Notes under the pieces: model-generated
The model's input: only the letters and a program-made list of their open reading frames with translations
The model's database searches: none
What the model was told of the DNA's origin: nothing
NCBI RefSeq assembly: GCF_036227485.1
Contig: NZ_CP109479.1
Coordinates: forward strand, 7,750,001-7,814,000
Source of the DNA: Streptomyces sp. NBC_01451
GTDB lineage: Bacteria > Actinomycetota > Actinomycetes > Streptomycetales > Streptomycetaceae
Direction: 5' to 3'
DNA: 64,000 bases
Translations under genes and position numbers: made by a program
In this document: positions 46,433 through 55,047 of the stretch, one piece after another
Position numbering within the stretch: position 1 is the first letter of the stretch
How the letters are laid out: the number at the start of each line of letters is the position of its first letter

Positions 46433-47512
46433 TTGAAGCACCGACGCGTGTCCGGGCGCCGTGCCACCGCGACAGGTGCGGGCATCACCGCACTCGTCGC
46501 CGCGGGATTGACCTTCCAGAGTGCGAACGCGAGTGAGGTCAGCAGGACCCCTGAACCCAAGGCCCTCTCGGTCCTGGCGGCCGGAAAGGTCGCCTCGGCA
46601 CTCGGCAGGGACCTCGGCTCCGACCTCGCGGGAACGTACTACGACGCGAAGACGAAGAGCCTCGTCGTCAACGTGCTCGACGAAGCGGCGGCCCGGACGG
46701 TCGAGTCGGCCGGCGCCCGAGCCCGCATCGTCGAGAACTCCGTCGCCGAGCTCGACAGCGCCCGGACGACCCTGAAGCGGGACGCGACCATCCCCGGCAC
46801 CTCGTAGGCGGTCGACCCGACGGCCGACAAGGTCGTCGTCACCGCCGACCGCACGGTCTCCGCGGCCGAGTGGACCAAGCTCGCCAAGGTCGTCGACGGA
46901 CTCGGTGGTACGGCCGAACTCCAGCGCACGAAGGGGGAGTTCAGGCCCTTCATCGCCGCCCGCGACCCGATCACCGGCGGCGGTGGCCGCTGCTCGCTCG
47001 GCTTCAACGTGGTCAAGGGCGGCGAGCCGTACTTGCTGACCGCCGGGCACTGCACCGAGTCGATCTCGACGTGGTCCGACTCGTCCGGCGTGATCGGCCG
47101 GAACGAGTCGTCCAGCTTCCCCGGCAACGACTACGGCCTGGTCAAGTACACGGCCGACGTCGCCCGCCCGAGTCAGGTCAACCTCTGCAACGGCAGCTCC
47201 CGGCGGATCATCGACGCCGCCTCGGCCACCGTCGGCCAGTCGGTGACCCGCAGCGGCTCCACGACCCAGGTGCACTCCGGCACGGTCACCGGTCTGAACG
47301 CGACCGTGAACTACGGCAACGGCGACATCGTCAACGGGCTCATCCAGACCGACGTGTGTGCCGAGCCCGGCGACAGTGGCGGCTCGCTCTTCTCGGGCAG
47401 CACTGCGATCGGCCTCACCTCCGGCGGCAGCGGTGACTGCGGTGCGGGCGGGGAGACCTTCTTCCAGCCGGTCCCGGAGGCGCTGTCGGCCACCGGTACC
47501 CGGATCGGCTGA
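46433..47512 (+). pseudogene. S1 serine protease gene interrupted by an in-frame TAG
   Basis: A paralogue of the upstream streptogrisin-type gene. TTG 46433 has AGGAGG seven bases before it, then a signal peptide and propeptide. At 46805-46807 a TAG interrupts GTS-stop-AVDP. The paralogue has GTAWAVD at this place, so the change is TGG to TAG, one base. The same frame continues without another stop for 235 codons, with TAGHC, GNDYGLV and GDSGG intact. It is either a young pseudogene or needs readthrough. An internal restart would lack the signal peptide. Confidence 0.88.
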
Positions 47513-47564
47513 CGCCTCTCCCGTCACGCGCCATCCCTCTCCCGGGCCGATCGGTCCGGGGCGG

Positions 47565-47591
47565 TCCCGCCCCTGGTTCCCGGGGGCGGGA
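47565..47591 (+). terminator. Likely terminator after the protease pseudogene
   Basis: TCCCGCCCC (47565-47573) pairs with GGGGCGGGA (47583-47591) around a nine-base loop, followed by TTTCGT. It separates the protease locus from the dnaE2 promoter region. Confidence 0.6.
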
Positions 47592-47712
47592 TTTCGTCGT
47601 TCGGCGAGGCCGTACCTGGGGGCTGCGGCAGCGTCCGCGGCCTTCGACCGTCCGTGGCCGCCCTTGATCAGGTCGCTGACCGGGGCCGATGGGGCTAGAG
47701 TGAACGAACCAA

Positions 47713-47762
47713 TCGAACGGAAGTGCGAATCTCTATGAATCGGTTATCGAACTGGTGATCGA
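47713..47762 (+). promoter_or_regulatory. Two near-consensus LexA (SOS) boxes upstream of dnaE2
   Basis: The actinobacterial LexA site is TCGAAC-N4-GTTCGA. Here TCGAAC-GGAA-GTGCGA (47713-47728) and TCGAAC-TGGT-GATCGA (47747-47762) each differ at one position in the 3' half. They are 34 bases apart and 40-90 bases before the dnaE2 start. Damage-inducible expression of dnaE2 is known in other actinobacteria. Confidence 0.65.
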
Positions 47763-47801
47763 TTAGGTGGCCGAAAAGGGGTGGAGTGATGGAGGTGCGG
47801 C

Positions 47802-50800
47802 ATGACGGGCTTCGCCCATCTGCACGTCGCGTCCGGTTACTCCGCCCGCTACGGCGCCGCCCACCCCGAGCAGCTCGCCCGGCGGGCCGCCGAGCGCGGC
47901 ATGGGGGCGCTGGCCCTCACCGACCGGGACACGGTCACCGGGGTCGTACGGTTCGCCCGGGCCTGCGCGAAGGAAGGGGTCCGGCCGGTCTTCGGCGTCG
48001 ACCTGGCGGTGGCCGCCCTCGCGCCGCCGCCCCCGGACCGGCGGCGCCGTACCCCGGCGCGCGGCGGCGCCCATGTGGTCGAGCCGCCGCTGCGGTTCAC
48101 CCTGCTCGCGCGGGACGGGGACGGCTGGGCGCGGTTGTGCCGGATCACCTCGGCCGCGCATGTCGGTACGGCGTCCGGCGCGGCGCCGGTGGTGGTGCCG
48201 TGGGAGGCGCTGCGTGAGTACGGCGGCCCCGGTCTGACCGTACTACTCGGCCCCCTTTCGGAGCCGGTGCGGGCGCTGGCGGTGGGCCGGGAGGATGTCG
48301 CGGTGCGGTTGCTGGCGCCGTGGAAGGAGATCTTCGGGAGGGGGATCCGGTTGGAAGCCGTCGCGCAGAAACGTTTCGGCACAGGTCCGGGCTCCCTGCG
48401 TCTCGCCGCCCGCACCCTCGCCCTGGCCGACCGCACCCGCACGACCCCCGTTCTCACGAACGCCGTCCGCTACGCCGACCCCGGCCAGCACCGTCTCGCC
48501 GACGTCCTGGACGCGGCCCGGCTGCTGCGGCCCATCGACCCGCGCCGGCTGGACGGCGGACAGCGGTGGCTCAAGGGTGAGAGGGGAATGGCAGTCGTCG
48601 CGCGGATGGTCGCCGAGTCCGCCGGAACGGACGTCCGAAGAGCCCGCCGCCTGATGGCCGACACCGCGGACGCGGCGGCCGAGTGCCGCCTCGACCCGGT
48701 GTCGGACCTCGGGCTCGGCACCCGCCACTTCCCGGAACCCGCGCTCTTCGGCGCCGAGCATCGAACGCATCGGGGGCATCGGGGGCATCGGGAGCATCGA
48801 GGGGACGGAGCGGACGGAGCCGCGCAGTTGCTGCGCCGGCGGTGCGAGGAGGGCCTGGCCCGACGCGGCCTCGACCACGACCGTGCGGCACTCGACCGGC
48901 TGGCCGAAGAACTCAGGGTGATCTCCACGCTGGACTACGCCTCGTACTTCCTCGCCGTCGGCCAGGTCGTCGCCGACATCCGGGCCAAGGGCATCCGTGT
49001 CGCGGCCCGCGGCTCGGGCGCCGGCTCGCTGGTCTGCCACGCCCTGGACATCGCCACCGCGAACCCGCTCGACCACCGCCTGCTGTTCGAACGCTTCCTC
49101 AGCGTGCGCCGCGCCTCACTGCCCGACATCGACATCGACGTGGAGTCCGCCCGGCGCCTGGAGTGCTACGACACGATCTTCGAACGGTTCGGCAAGGAGC
49201 GGGTGGCGGTCACCGCGATGCCCGAGACCTACCGGGCCCGCCGCGCCCTGCGGGACACCGGCCTGGCCCTCGGCATCGCGCCCGCGGACGTCGACCGGAT
49301 CGCCAAGAGCTTCCCGCACCTGCGCGCCTCCGACATCACCGGCGCGCTCGCCGAACTGCCCGAGCTGCGTCAACTGGCCGCCGAGGCGCACCGGTTCGGG
49401 CCGCTGTGGGAGCTGGCGGAAGGCCTCGACTCCCTGGTCCACGGCATGGCCATGCACCCCTGCGGCGTGGTCATCAGCGACGCCACCCTCCTGGACCGGC
49501 TGCCGGTGCAGCCCACCCCGCAGGGCGACTACCCCATGGCCATGGCCGCGAAGGAGGAGATCGAGGCGCTCGGCAACATCAAGCTCGACGTCCTGGGCGT
49601 GCGGATGCAGTCCGCGATGGCCCACGCCGTCACCGAGATCGAACGCACCACCGGCAACCACATCGACCTCGACGACCCCCGGCAGGTGCCGCTCGACGAC
49701 GTCTTCGCGTTCAAGCTCATCCAGGAGAGCCGGACCCTGGGCCTGTTCCAGCTGGAGTCGCCCGGCCAGCAGGATCTCCTGTCGAGACTGCAGCCCCGCG
49801 ACCCGCAGGACGTCATCGCCGACATCAGCCTCTTCCGCCCCGGCCCGGTCGCGGGCGGCATGCCCGAGCGGTACATCGCCGCCCGGCACGGCGGCACACC
49901 GTCGTACGCCCATCCCGACCTGGAACCGGTGCTCGCCGACACCTACGGCGTGACCATCTGGCACGAGCAGATCATCGAGACGCTGTCCGTCATGACGGGC
50001 TGCGACCGGGCCTTCGCGGAGATCACCCGACGGGCGCTCGGTGACAACGGCCTGCTGCCCAGGATCAAGGAGTGGTTCCACGACCGGACACGCGCGCGTG
50101 GCTACAGCGCGGCCGTCCGGGACGAGGTCTGGAGGACCGTCGAGGCCTTCGGCGCGTACGGCTTCTGCCGCGCCCACGCGGTCGCCTTCGCCGTACCCGC
50201 GTTGCAGAGCGCCTGGCTCAAGGCCCACTACCCGGCGTTCCTGCTGGCCGGCCTGCTCGAACACGACCCCGGGATGTGGCCCAAGCGTGTCCTGGTCGCC
50301 GACGCCCGCCGGGGCGGCGTACAGGTCCTGCCCGTCGACATCAACCGTTCCCGGGTGAAGCACACCGTGGAGAAGGCCGACGGGGAGCAGTGGGGTGTGC
50401 GGCTCGCGCTGTCCGCGGTGCACGGCATCGGCGAGGACGAGTGCGCCCGGATCGAGGAGGGGCAGCCGTACGGATCGCTGTCGGACTTCTGGCAGCGGGG
50501 CCGCCCCAGCCGTCCGGTCGCCGAACGCCTTGCCGAGATCGGCGCCCTGAACTCCCTCCACGACGGACGCCTCACACGCCGCGACCTGCTGCTCCAGATC
50601 GCCGAACTCCATCGCCAGTCCCGCACCCGGTCCGCCGGCAAGGGCCAACTGCCCATCGAAGCAGGGGCTGTTGGTGGAGTGGAGCCGAGCGGCCTGCCCG
50701 AGATGACCGGACGCGAGGCCCTCAGTGTCGAGCTGAGCACCCTCGGCATCGACGTCTCCAGGCATCTGATGGAGCACCACCACCGTCTTCTGCGTGAGAT

Positions 50801-51302
50801 CGGCGCGACCGACGCGGCCCATCTGGCCGGACTGCGCGCCGGTCAGCAGGTCCTGGTCGCCGGGGTACGGGCCTCCACCCAGACCCCGCCGATCGCGAGC
50901 GGCAAGCGGATCATCTTCGTGACGCTTGAGGACGGCTCCGGCCTGGTCGACCTGGCCTTCTTCGAGGACTCGCATCCGGCGTGCGCGTACACCGTCTTCC
51001 ACAGCGGGCTGCTGCTGGTGCGCGGCACGGTCCAGGTGCGCGGCACCCGTCGTACCGTCGTCGGCTCCATGGCTTGGGACCTCGACGAGATCGCCGCCGC
51101 CCGCCGCGACAACGGCCCCCAGGCCGCTCTCGCCCTCCTCGGTGCCGCCCGCCCGCACCCGACGCCCGCCCAGCCGCAGCGGACCCTGGCCAACGGCAGT
51201 ACCGGCGCCCGTCTGCATCCGTACGCCGACCTCCAGCCCGCCGGCACCCGCTCGGCCGACCTGAAGAAGTTCGGCCATCGCAGTCCGGGGAGCGCGGGAT
51301 GA
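47802..51302 (+). CDS. dnaE2: Error-prone DNA polymerase III alpha subunit
   Basis: A 1166-residue C-family polymerase of the DnaE2 (ImuC) type used in translesion synthesis. The PHP domain opens with FAHLHVASGYSARYGAAHPE. The catalytic acids are in LPDIDIDVES near residue 445; the palm starts at VAARGSGAGSLVCHALDIA. HGMAMHPCGVVIS and NIKLDVLGVRM are DnaE blocks. An OB fold (VLVAGVRASTQTPP, FVTLEDGSGLVDLAFF) lies at the C-terminus, and the tau-binding tail of DnaE1 is absent. A His-Arg-Gly near-repeat (HRTHRGHRGHREHRG) sits around residue 320. Its stop overlaps the ImuB-like gene by four bases. Confidence 0.94.
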   Translation: MTGFAHLHVASGYSARYGAAHPEQLARRAAERGMGALALTDRDTVTGVVRFARACAKEGVRPVFGVDLAVAALAPPPPDRRRRTPARGGAHVVEPPLRFTLLARDGDGWARLCRITSAAHVGTASGAAPVVVPWEALREYGGPGLTVLLGPLSEPVRALAVGREDVAVRLLAPWKEIFGRGIRLEAVAQKRFGTGPGSLRLAARTLALADRTRTTPVLTNAVRYADPGQHRLADVLDAARLLRPIDPRRLDGGQRWLKGERGMAVVARMVAESAGTDVRRARRLMADTADAAAECRLDPVSDLGLGTRHFPEPALFGAEHRTHRGHRGHREHRGDGADGAAQLLRRRCEEGLARRGLDHDRAALDRLAEELRVISTLDYASYFLAVGQVVADIRAKGIRVAARGSGAGSLVCHALDIATANPLDHRLLFERFLSVRRASLPDIDIDVESARRLECYDTIFERFGKERVAVTAMPETYRARRALRDTGLALGIAPADVDRIAKSFPHLRASDITGALAELPELRQLAAEAHRFGPLWELAEGLDSLVHGMAMHPCGVVISDATLLDRLPVQPTPQGDYPMAMAAKEEIEALGNIKLDVLGVRMQSAMAHAVTEIERTTGNHIDLDDPRQVPLDDVFAFKLIQESRTLGLFQLESPGQQDLLSRLQPRDPQDVIADISLFRPGPVAGGMPERYIAARHGGTPSYAHPDLEPVLADTYGVTIWHEQIIETLSVMTGCDRAFAEITRRALGDNGLLPRIKEWFHDRTRARGYSAAVRDEVWRTVEAFGAYGFCRAHAVAFAVPALQSAWLKAHYPAFLLAGLLEHDPGMWPKRVLVADARRGGVQVLPVDINRSRVKHTVEKADGEQWGVRLALSAVHGIGEDECARIEEGQPYGSLSDFWQRGRPSRPVAERLAEIGALNSLHDGRLTRRDLLLQIAELHRQSRTRSAGKGQLPIEAGAVGGVEPSGLPEMTGREALSVELSTLGIDVSRHLMEHHHRLLREIGATDAAHLAGLRAGQQVLVAGVRASTQTPPIASGKRIIFVTLEDGSGLVDLAFFEDSHPACAYTVFHSGLLLVRGTVQVRGTRRTVVGSMAWDLDEIAAARRDNGPQAALALLGAARPHPTPAQPQRTLANGSTGARLHPYADLQPAGTRSADLKKFGHRSPGSAG

Positions 51303-52417
51303 GCGGCACGGGCAGGACGGGCAGGACGAGTGAGACGGGCGGGATGAGTGGGACGAGTGAGACGGGCGGGATGAGTGGGACGATCGCACGGCAGCGGTAC
51401 ATCGCCCATCTCCACCTTCATCTCCATGCCGTACCGACCGAGGCCTGGTACAGCACTGCAATCGAACTGATGTCCGACATCACGCCGCACGTCCAGGCCG
51501 TCCCGCCGAACGCCGTCCAGCTCGACCTGACCTCGGCGCTCCGCTACTTCGACAAGTCCCCGTACGACGTCGTCCAGATGGTGATGCTCAGGCTCAAGGG
51601 TCTGTACGGCATCGACTGCAGTGCCGGGCTCGCGGGCAACCGCATGCTGGCGGCGATGGCGGCCGACGCCTCCGCGCCGGGCGAGACCACCTGGGTGTCC
51701 GCCGAACGGGCCGCCGACTGGCTGGGACCGCGGCCGGTCACCGCGCTGCCCGGGGTCGGCCGCGCCACGACGGAACTGCTCGGCAGGTACGGCCTGCACA
51801 CCATCGGTCAGGTCGTCGACCTGCCGGCGGGGACCCTCCAGCGACTTCTCGGCGCGGGCCCCGCCCGGCTGCTGGCCGAGCGTGCGCGGGGGCACGACCC
51901 CCGTCCGGTCACCCCTTCGGAACCGGCGGCGCAGCTGGTCGCCGACCTGGTGCTGGCCCGTGACTGTCTGGACCCGGCGCAGCAGCACCGGGCGGTTCTG
52001 GAGCTCGCCGACCGGATCGGCGGGCGTCTGCGCGGCGAACGGCGGACCGCCGGCCGGCTCACCCTCACGGTGCGGTACGCCGACCGCAGTTCCACCACAC
52101 GTACGCGCGTGCTGCCGGAACCCACCGACCACTCACCCGCCCTCGCCTCGGCCGCCCTGGGTCTGCTGGCCGCTCTGGGGCTGCAGCGGGCGAGAGTCCG
52201 CGCCTTCGTGATCCGTGCCGACGCCCTGGTGCCAGCCGACGGTTCCCACCGTCAGCTCTCCCTGGATCCCGGCGACGCCCGCGCCCGCGCCGCCGAAGCG
52301 GCCGCGGACCGTGCCCGGCGGCGCTTCGGTCCGGAGGCCGTACGGCCGGCCGCGCTGGCCCTGGTTCCAGGGACGGCCCGGAGCGTGGCCGCGGAACCGG
52401 ATCCGGCGGGCGGATAG
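51299..52417 (+). CDS. ImuB-like Y-family polymerase homologue
   Basis: A 372-residue Y-family-like protein without the catalytic acids: the first motif, normally with an Asp for metal binding, reads IAHLHLHLHAVP. The Y-family body is otherwise clear (LYGIDCSAGLAGNRMLAAMAA, the helix-hairpin-helix VTALPGVGRATTELLGRYG, and the little-finger region). HRQLSLDPGD near residue 317 resembles a sliding-clamp-binding motif. This matches ImuB, the clamp adaptor of the DnaE2 mutasome. ATG 51299 overlaps the dnaE2 stop. The N-terminus has two perfect 27-base repeats; ATG 51371 would give a start after them. Confidence 0.85.
   Translation: MSGTGRTGRTSETGGMSGTSETGGMSGTIARQRYIAHLHLHLHAVPTEAWYSTAIELMSDITPHVQAVPPNAVQLDLTSALRYFDKSPYDVVQMVMLRLKGLYGIDCSAGLAGNRMLAAMAADASAPGETTWVSAERAADWLGPRPVTALPGVGRATTELLGRYGLHTIGQVVDLPAGTLQRLLGAGPARLLAERARGHDPRPVTPSEPAAQLVADLVLARDCLDPAQQHRAVLELADRIGGRLRGERRTAGRLTLTVRYADRSSTTRTRVLPEPTDHSPALASAALGLLAALGLQRARVRAFVIRADALVPADGSHRQLSLDPGDARARAAEAAADRARRRFGPEAVRPAALALVPGTARSVAAEPDPAGG
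51326..51379 (+). repeat. Perfect tandem 27-bp repeat in the ImuB-like gene
   Basis: Two identical 27-base units (51326-51352 and 51353-51379) encode a repeated TSETGGMSG at the N-terminus. Each has an ATG in frame, so repeat number would change the protein length without a frameshift. Confidence 0.9.
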
Positions 52418-52502
52418 TGCCCCGGTGTCATTGGGCGGGGCGTGAGACCGAGCCGAGCGTGTCGGCCCATTATCACGACCTCCAGCTACAACGGGAATTT
52501 TT

Positions 52503-52550
52503 TACTGACGCGTAACTTCCCCCGTTGCGCTACTCGCCCGTAACTTGACA
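52503..52550 (+). promoter_or_regulatory. Direct repeats and -35 element upstream of the lipase gene
   Basis: TACTGACGCGTAACTT (52503-52518) and TACTCGCCCGTAACTT (52531-52546) match at 13 of 16 bases and are 28 apart. Each contains a TAC-N6-GTA palindrome. The second overlaps TTGACA (52545-52550). The arrangement suggests an operator or activator site for a dimeric regulator; no clear -10 was found. Confidence 0.5.
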
Positions 52551-52627
52551 GATGAACAACATCCAGTGATCCGGATCACAGGGCGTAGAGCCGTCGTAAC
52601 TCCCTTGAGCCGCAAGGAGATCACTCG

Positions 52628-53524
52628 ATGCTGCCCTGGAAACGCGCACTCAGACCTCTCGCCGCACTGCTGCTGGCCGCCGCGGCCACCGCCGTGCCCG
52701 TCGCCACCGCGCAAGCCGAATCACAGACCCAAGCGCAGATCGAAACGCAAGCCGAGTCCGCCTCCAGCAGGGGCTGGAACGACTACTCCTGCAAGCCGTC
52801 CACCGCCCATCCCCGCCCCGTCGTCCTCGTCCACGGCACCTTCGCCAACGGAGTGGACAACTGGCTCACCCTCGCGCCGTACCTGGTGAACCGCGGTTAC
52901 TGCGTCTTCTCGCTCGACTACGGCCAACTGCCCGGCGTACCCCTCTTCTACGGCCTGGGCCCCATCGACAGGTCGGCCGAGCAGCTCGCCGCCTTCGTCG
53001 ACAAGGTGCTCGCCGCGACCGGCGCCGCCGAGACGGATCTCGTCGGTCACTCGCAGGGCGGCCTGATGCCCCGCTACTACCTCAAGTTCCTCGGCGGCGC
53101 CGCCGAGGTGCACACCTTCGTCGGTATCGCGCCCAGCAACCACGGCACCACCCTGAACGGCCTCACCAACCTGCTGAAGTACTTCCCCGGGGCCGACGAC
53201 CTGCTCACCACGGCCACCCCCGCCCTCGCCGAACAGGTGGCCGGGTCCGCCTTCCTCGCCAAGCTCAACGCGGGCGGTGACACCGTCCCGGGGGTCAGCT
53301 ACACCGTCCTCGCGACCCGGTACGACGAGGTCGTCACGCCGTACCAGAGCCAGTTCCTGAGCGGCTCCGACGTACACAACGTCCTGATCCAGGACCTGTG
53401 CCCGCTGGACCTCTCCGAGCATGCCGCCATCGGACTGCTCGACCGGATCGCCTTCCACGAGGTGACGAACGCCCTCGACCCGGCGCACGCCACCGCCACC
53501 ACCTGTCTGTCGGCGGTCGGCTGA
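52628..53524 (+). CDS. Secreted triacylglycerol lipase / esterase
   Basis: A 298-residue alpha/beta hydrolase with a signal peptide (about residues 1-31, cleavage near AQAES). The oxyanion segment is VVLVHGTFANGVDNW, and the nucleophile elbow is GHSQGG near residue 142. The His is probably in LSEHAAIG or AFHEV near the C-terminus. The pattern matches class I/lipase family 2 enzymes of Streptomyces. Residues 31-45 are Gln-rich near repeats. AAGGAG lies nine bases before ATG 52628. It stands alone behind a repeat-containing promoter. Confidence 0.9.
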   Translation: MLPWKRALRPLAALLLAAAATAVPVATAQAESQTQAQIETQAESASSRGWNDYSCKPSTAHPRPVVLVHGTFANGVDNWLTLAPYLVNRGYCVFSLDYGQLPGVPLFYGLGPIDRSAEQLAAFVDKVLAATGAAETDLVGHSQGGLMPRYYLKFLGGAAEVHTFVGIAPSNHGTTLNGLTNLLKYFPGADDLLTTATPALAEQVAGSAFLAKLNAGGDTVPGVSYTVLATRYDEVVTPYQSQFLSGSDVHNVLIQDLCPLDLSEHAAIGLLDRIAFHEVTNALDPAHATATTCLSAVG

Positions 53525-53599
53525 CCCCGGTCGGGGATCGTCCGCCGGGGCGTGGCCGGCCTGAGCCGCCAGCCATGCCCCGGCGAACGGAGTGACAGG

Positions 53600-54628
53600 T
53601 CAGCGGCCGGATCGCCCGCCGCCGCCCACCGCGCGTCGGCGGACCGGGAGGAACAGGGCGGCGGCGCCCAGCGCCAGGGCGCCCGCGCCGCCCATCGCGA
53701 GGTACGCGGTGCCGGAAGTGCCCCCGGTCTCGGCGAGGTTCACCGCGGAGCCCGCTGCCTTCGGCTGCGCGACCGGCGCGCTGACGGACGTGGCGGAGGA
53801 TGTACCGGCCGCCGACTCGGCCGCCGTCTCCGCATGCCCCGTGTGCCCGACCGTCGACTTGTCGGCGCCGTCCTCGATCTGTTCCTCGGAGGGCGCGGAG
53901 GCGCTGCTCGACGCACCGCTGACCGCGCCTTGGCCGGTGCCTTCCGCCGGCCCTTCGCCCGCGCCCGCACCTGTGCTTGCCCCCGCACTCGCGCCGAACG
54001 TCACGTCGGAGCACGAGTAGAACGCCTCCGGGCTGTCCGAGCGCTGCCAGATCGCGTACAGGAGCTGCCTGCCGGAGCGTTGCGGCAGAGTGCCGGAGAA
54101 CGTGTAGAAGCCGCCCGCCGCGACCGGGTCCGTCGCTGTCGCGACCGGGTGTTCGAGGTCCAGGTCGGCCCAGGACAGGGGCTGGGCCGGGTCGTGGCCC
54201 GCCTTGGTGAGGTACACCACGAAGGTGCCCTTGTGCGGGGCGGTCACCCGGTACCTGAAGGTGTACGGGCCGGCGCGCACCCCCGTCGCCGGCCAGTCGG
54301 CGCGGGCCAGGTCGAGGCCCCTGAACTCGTCGTTGCCCGCGCTGCACAGCTCGCCGTCCGCGATCAGCGCGTGGTGCCGGCCGCCCGCGTCACCGATGCG
54401 GATGCCGTTCCAGTCGTAGAGCGCCTGGGTACCGCCCGCCGCGACCGCCGCCCGGCACGCGGCCGACGAGGGATGCTCGGGCCCCTCCGCGTAGCACTGG
54501 GCGACCCTGCTGACCGGGTCGCCCATGGAGCCGTGCGCGGACGCGGGCGTGGCGCCCAGAGCGAGCGTGGCGAAACCGAGGCCGGCGACGGTGGTGATCA
54601 CGGCGGCCGTGCGGCAGCGTGCGGGCAT
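53600..54628 (-). CDS. Sortase-anchored lytic polysaccharide monooxygenase (AA10)
   Basis: A copper oxidase that cleaves chitin or cellulose oxidatively. After the signal peptide (ASA) the mature protein starts HGSMGDPVSR, whose His supplies the copper brace. The second copper His is probably in VTAPHKGTFVVYLT, and AFYSCSDVTF ends the domain near residue 212. A long Ala-Ser-Gly-Glu linker leads to LAETGGT, a membrane helix and RRRAVGG: a cell-wall sorting signal of the LAXTG type recognised by class E sortases. The ATG 54628 has AGGAGA upstream. It faces the lipase gene convergently. Confidence 0.93.
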   Translation of the reverse strand: MPARCRTAAVITTVAGLGFATLALGATPASAHGSMGDPVSRVAQCYAEGPEHPSSAACRAAVAAGGTQALYDWNGIRIGDAGGRHHALIADGELCSAGNDEFRGLDLARADWPATGVRAGPYTFRYRVTAPHKGTFVVYLTKAGHDPAQPLSWADLDLEHPVATATDPVAAGGFYTFSGTLPQRSGRQLLYAIWQRSDSPEAFYSCSDVTFGASAGASTGAGAGEGPAEGTGQGAVSGASSSASAPSEEQIEDGADKSTVGHTGHAETAAESAAGTSSATSVSAPVAQPKAAGSAVNLAETGGTSGTAYLAMGGAGALALGAAALFLPVRRRAVGGGGRSGR

Positions 54629-54775
54629 GCGGGATCTCCTCGCAACGGTCGATCGGGGGCGCTCTGCAAACTAGCCCCAGGAAACCGCTGAATCGCCTGC
54701 TGGAGGCGGGTGGGGGAGATCCTTATGGTCGGCTTAAGGAAGGGTTCGGACTGCCCTCAGGTAGAGCGGGCGGCC

Positions 54776-54910
54776 TCAGCCGTCCGGCCACCAGGTGCGG
54801 GCGATGTCCTTGCGGACCTCGGGACGCTCGGTGGTGCGTTCGTCGGCCTCTTTCCGCACCCGTCGGGTGTCGGACTTCTTCAGGGGCTTCTGCACGGTTA
54901 CGCGGCGCAT
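54776..54910 (-). CDS. Small basic protein of unknown function
   Basis: A 44-residue charged protein (MRRVTVQKPLKKSDTRRVRK... ending KDIARTWWPDG). AAGGAGG lies six bases before ATG 54910, a near-perfect ribosome binding site, which supports a real gene. The frame is open 17 codons further upstream without such a signal. It probably belongs to the small conserved proteins of Streptomyces. No function is known. Confidence 0.6.
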   Translation of the reverse strand: MRRVTVQKPLKKSDTRRVRKEADERTTERPEVRKDIARTWWPDG

Positions 54911-54990
54911 GGCTGCCTCCTTCGGTCCACCGGGTTCCGCGTTTTCACGGGGATAGACCATTTCCGGGAGGGTGACTCATCGGCGCCGGT

Positions 54991-55040
54991 CTGTCAGTGG
55001 CGGCGGTCACGATTCGATTGTCAGTGGCGGGTGTCACTCT
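54991..55040 (+). promoter_or_regulatory. Duplicated PafBC/RecA-NDp-like promoter element
   Basis: TTGTCAGTG (55018-55026), then N8, then CACTCT (55035-55040) is one base from the DNA-damage promoter TTGTCRGTG-N8-TAnnnT of actinobacteria. A second copy, CTGTCAGTG-N8-CACGAT, lies 27 bases upstream (54991-55013). Transcription from the nearer copy would begin at about 55047, practically at the ATG of the next gene, giving a leaderless mRNA. Confidence 0.5.
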
Positions 55041-55047
55041 TGGCCCC

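Noticed and set aside
46870..47436. 188-codon frame inside the protease pseudogene
   Set aside because: It is out of frame with the protease domain, whose catalytic motifs lie in the frame of the interrupted gene.
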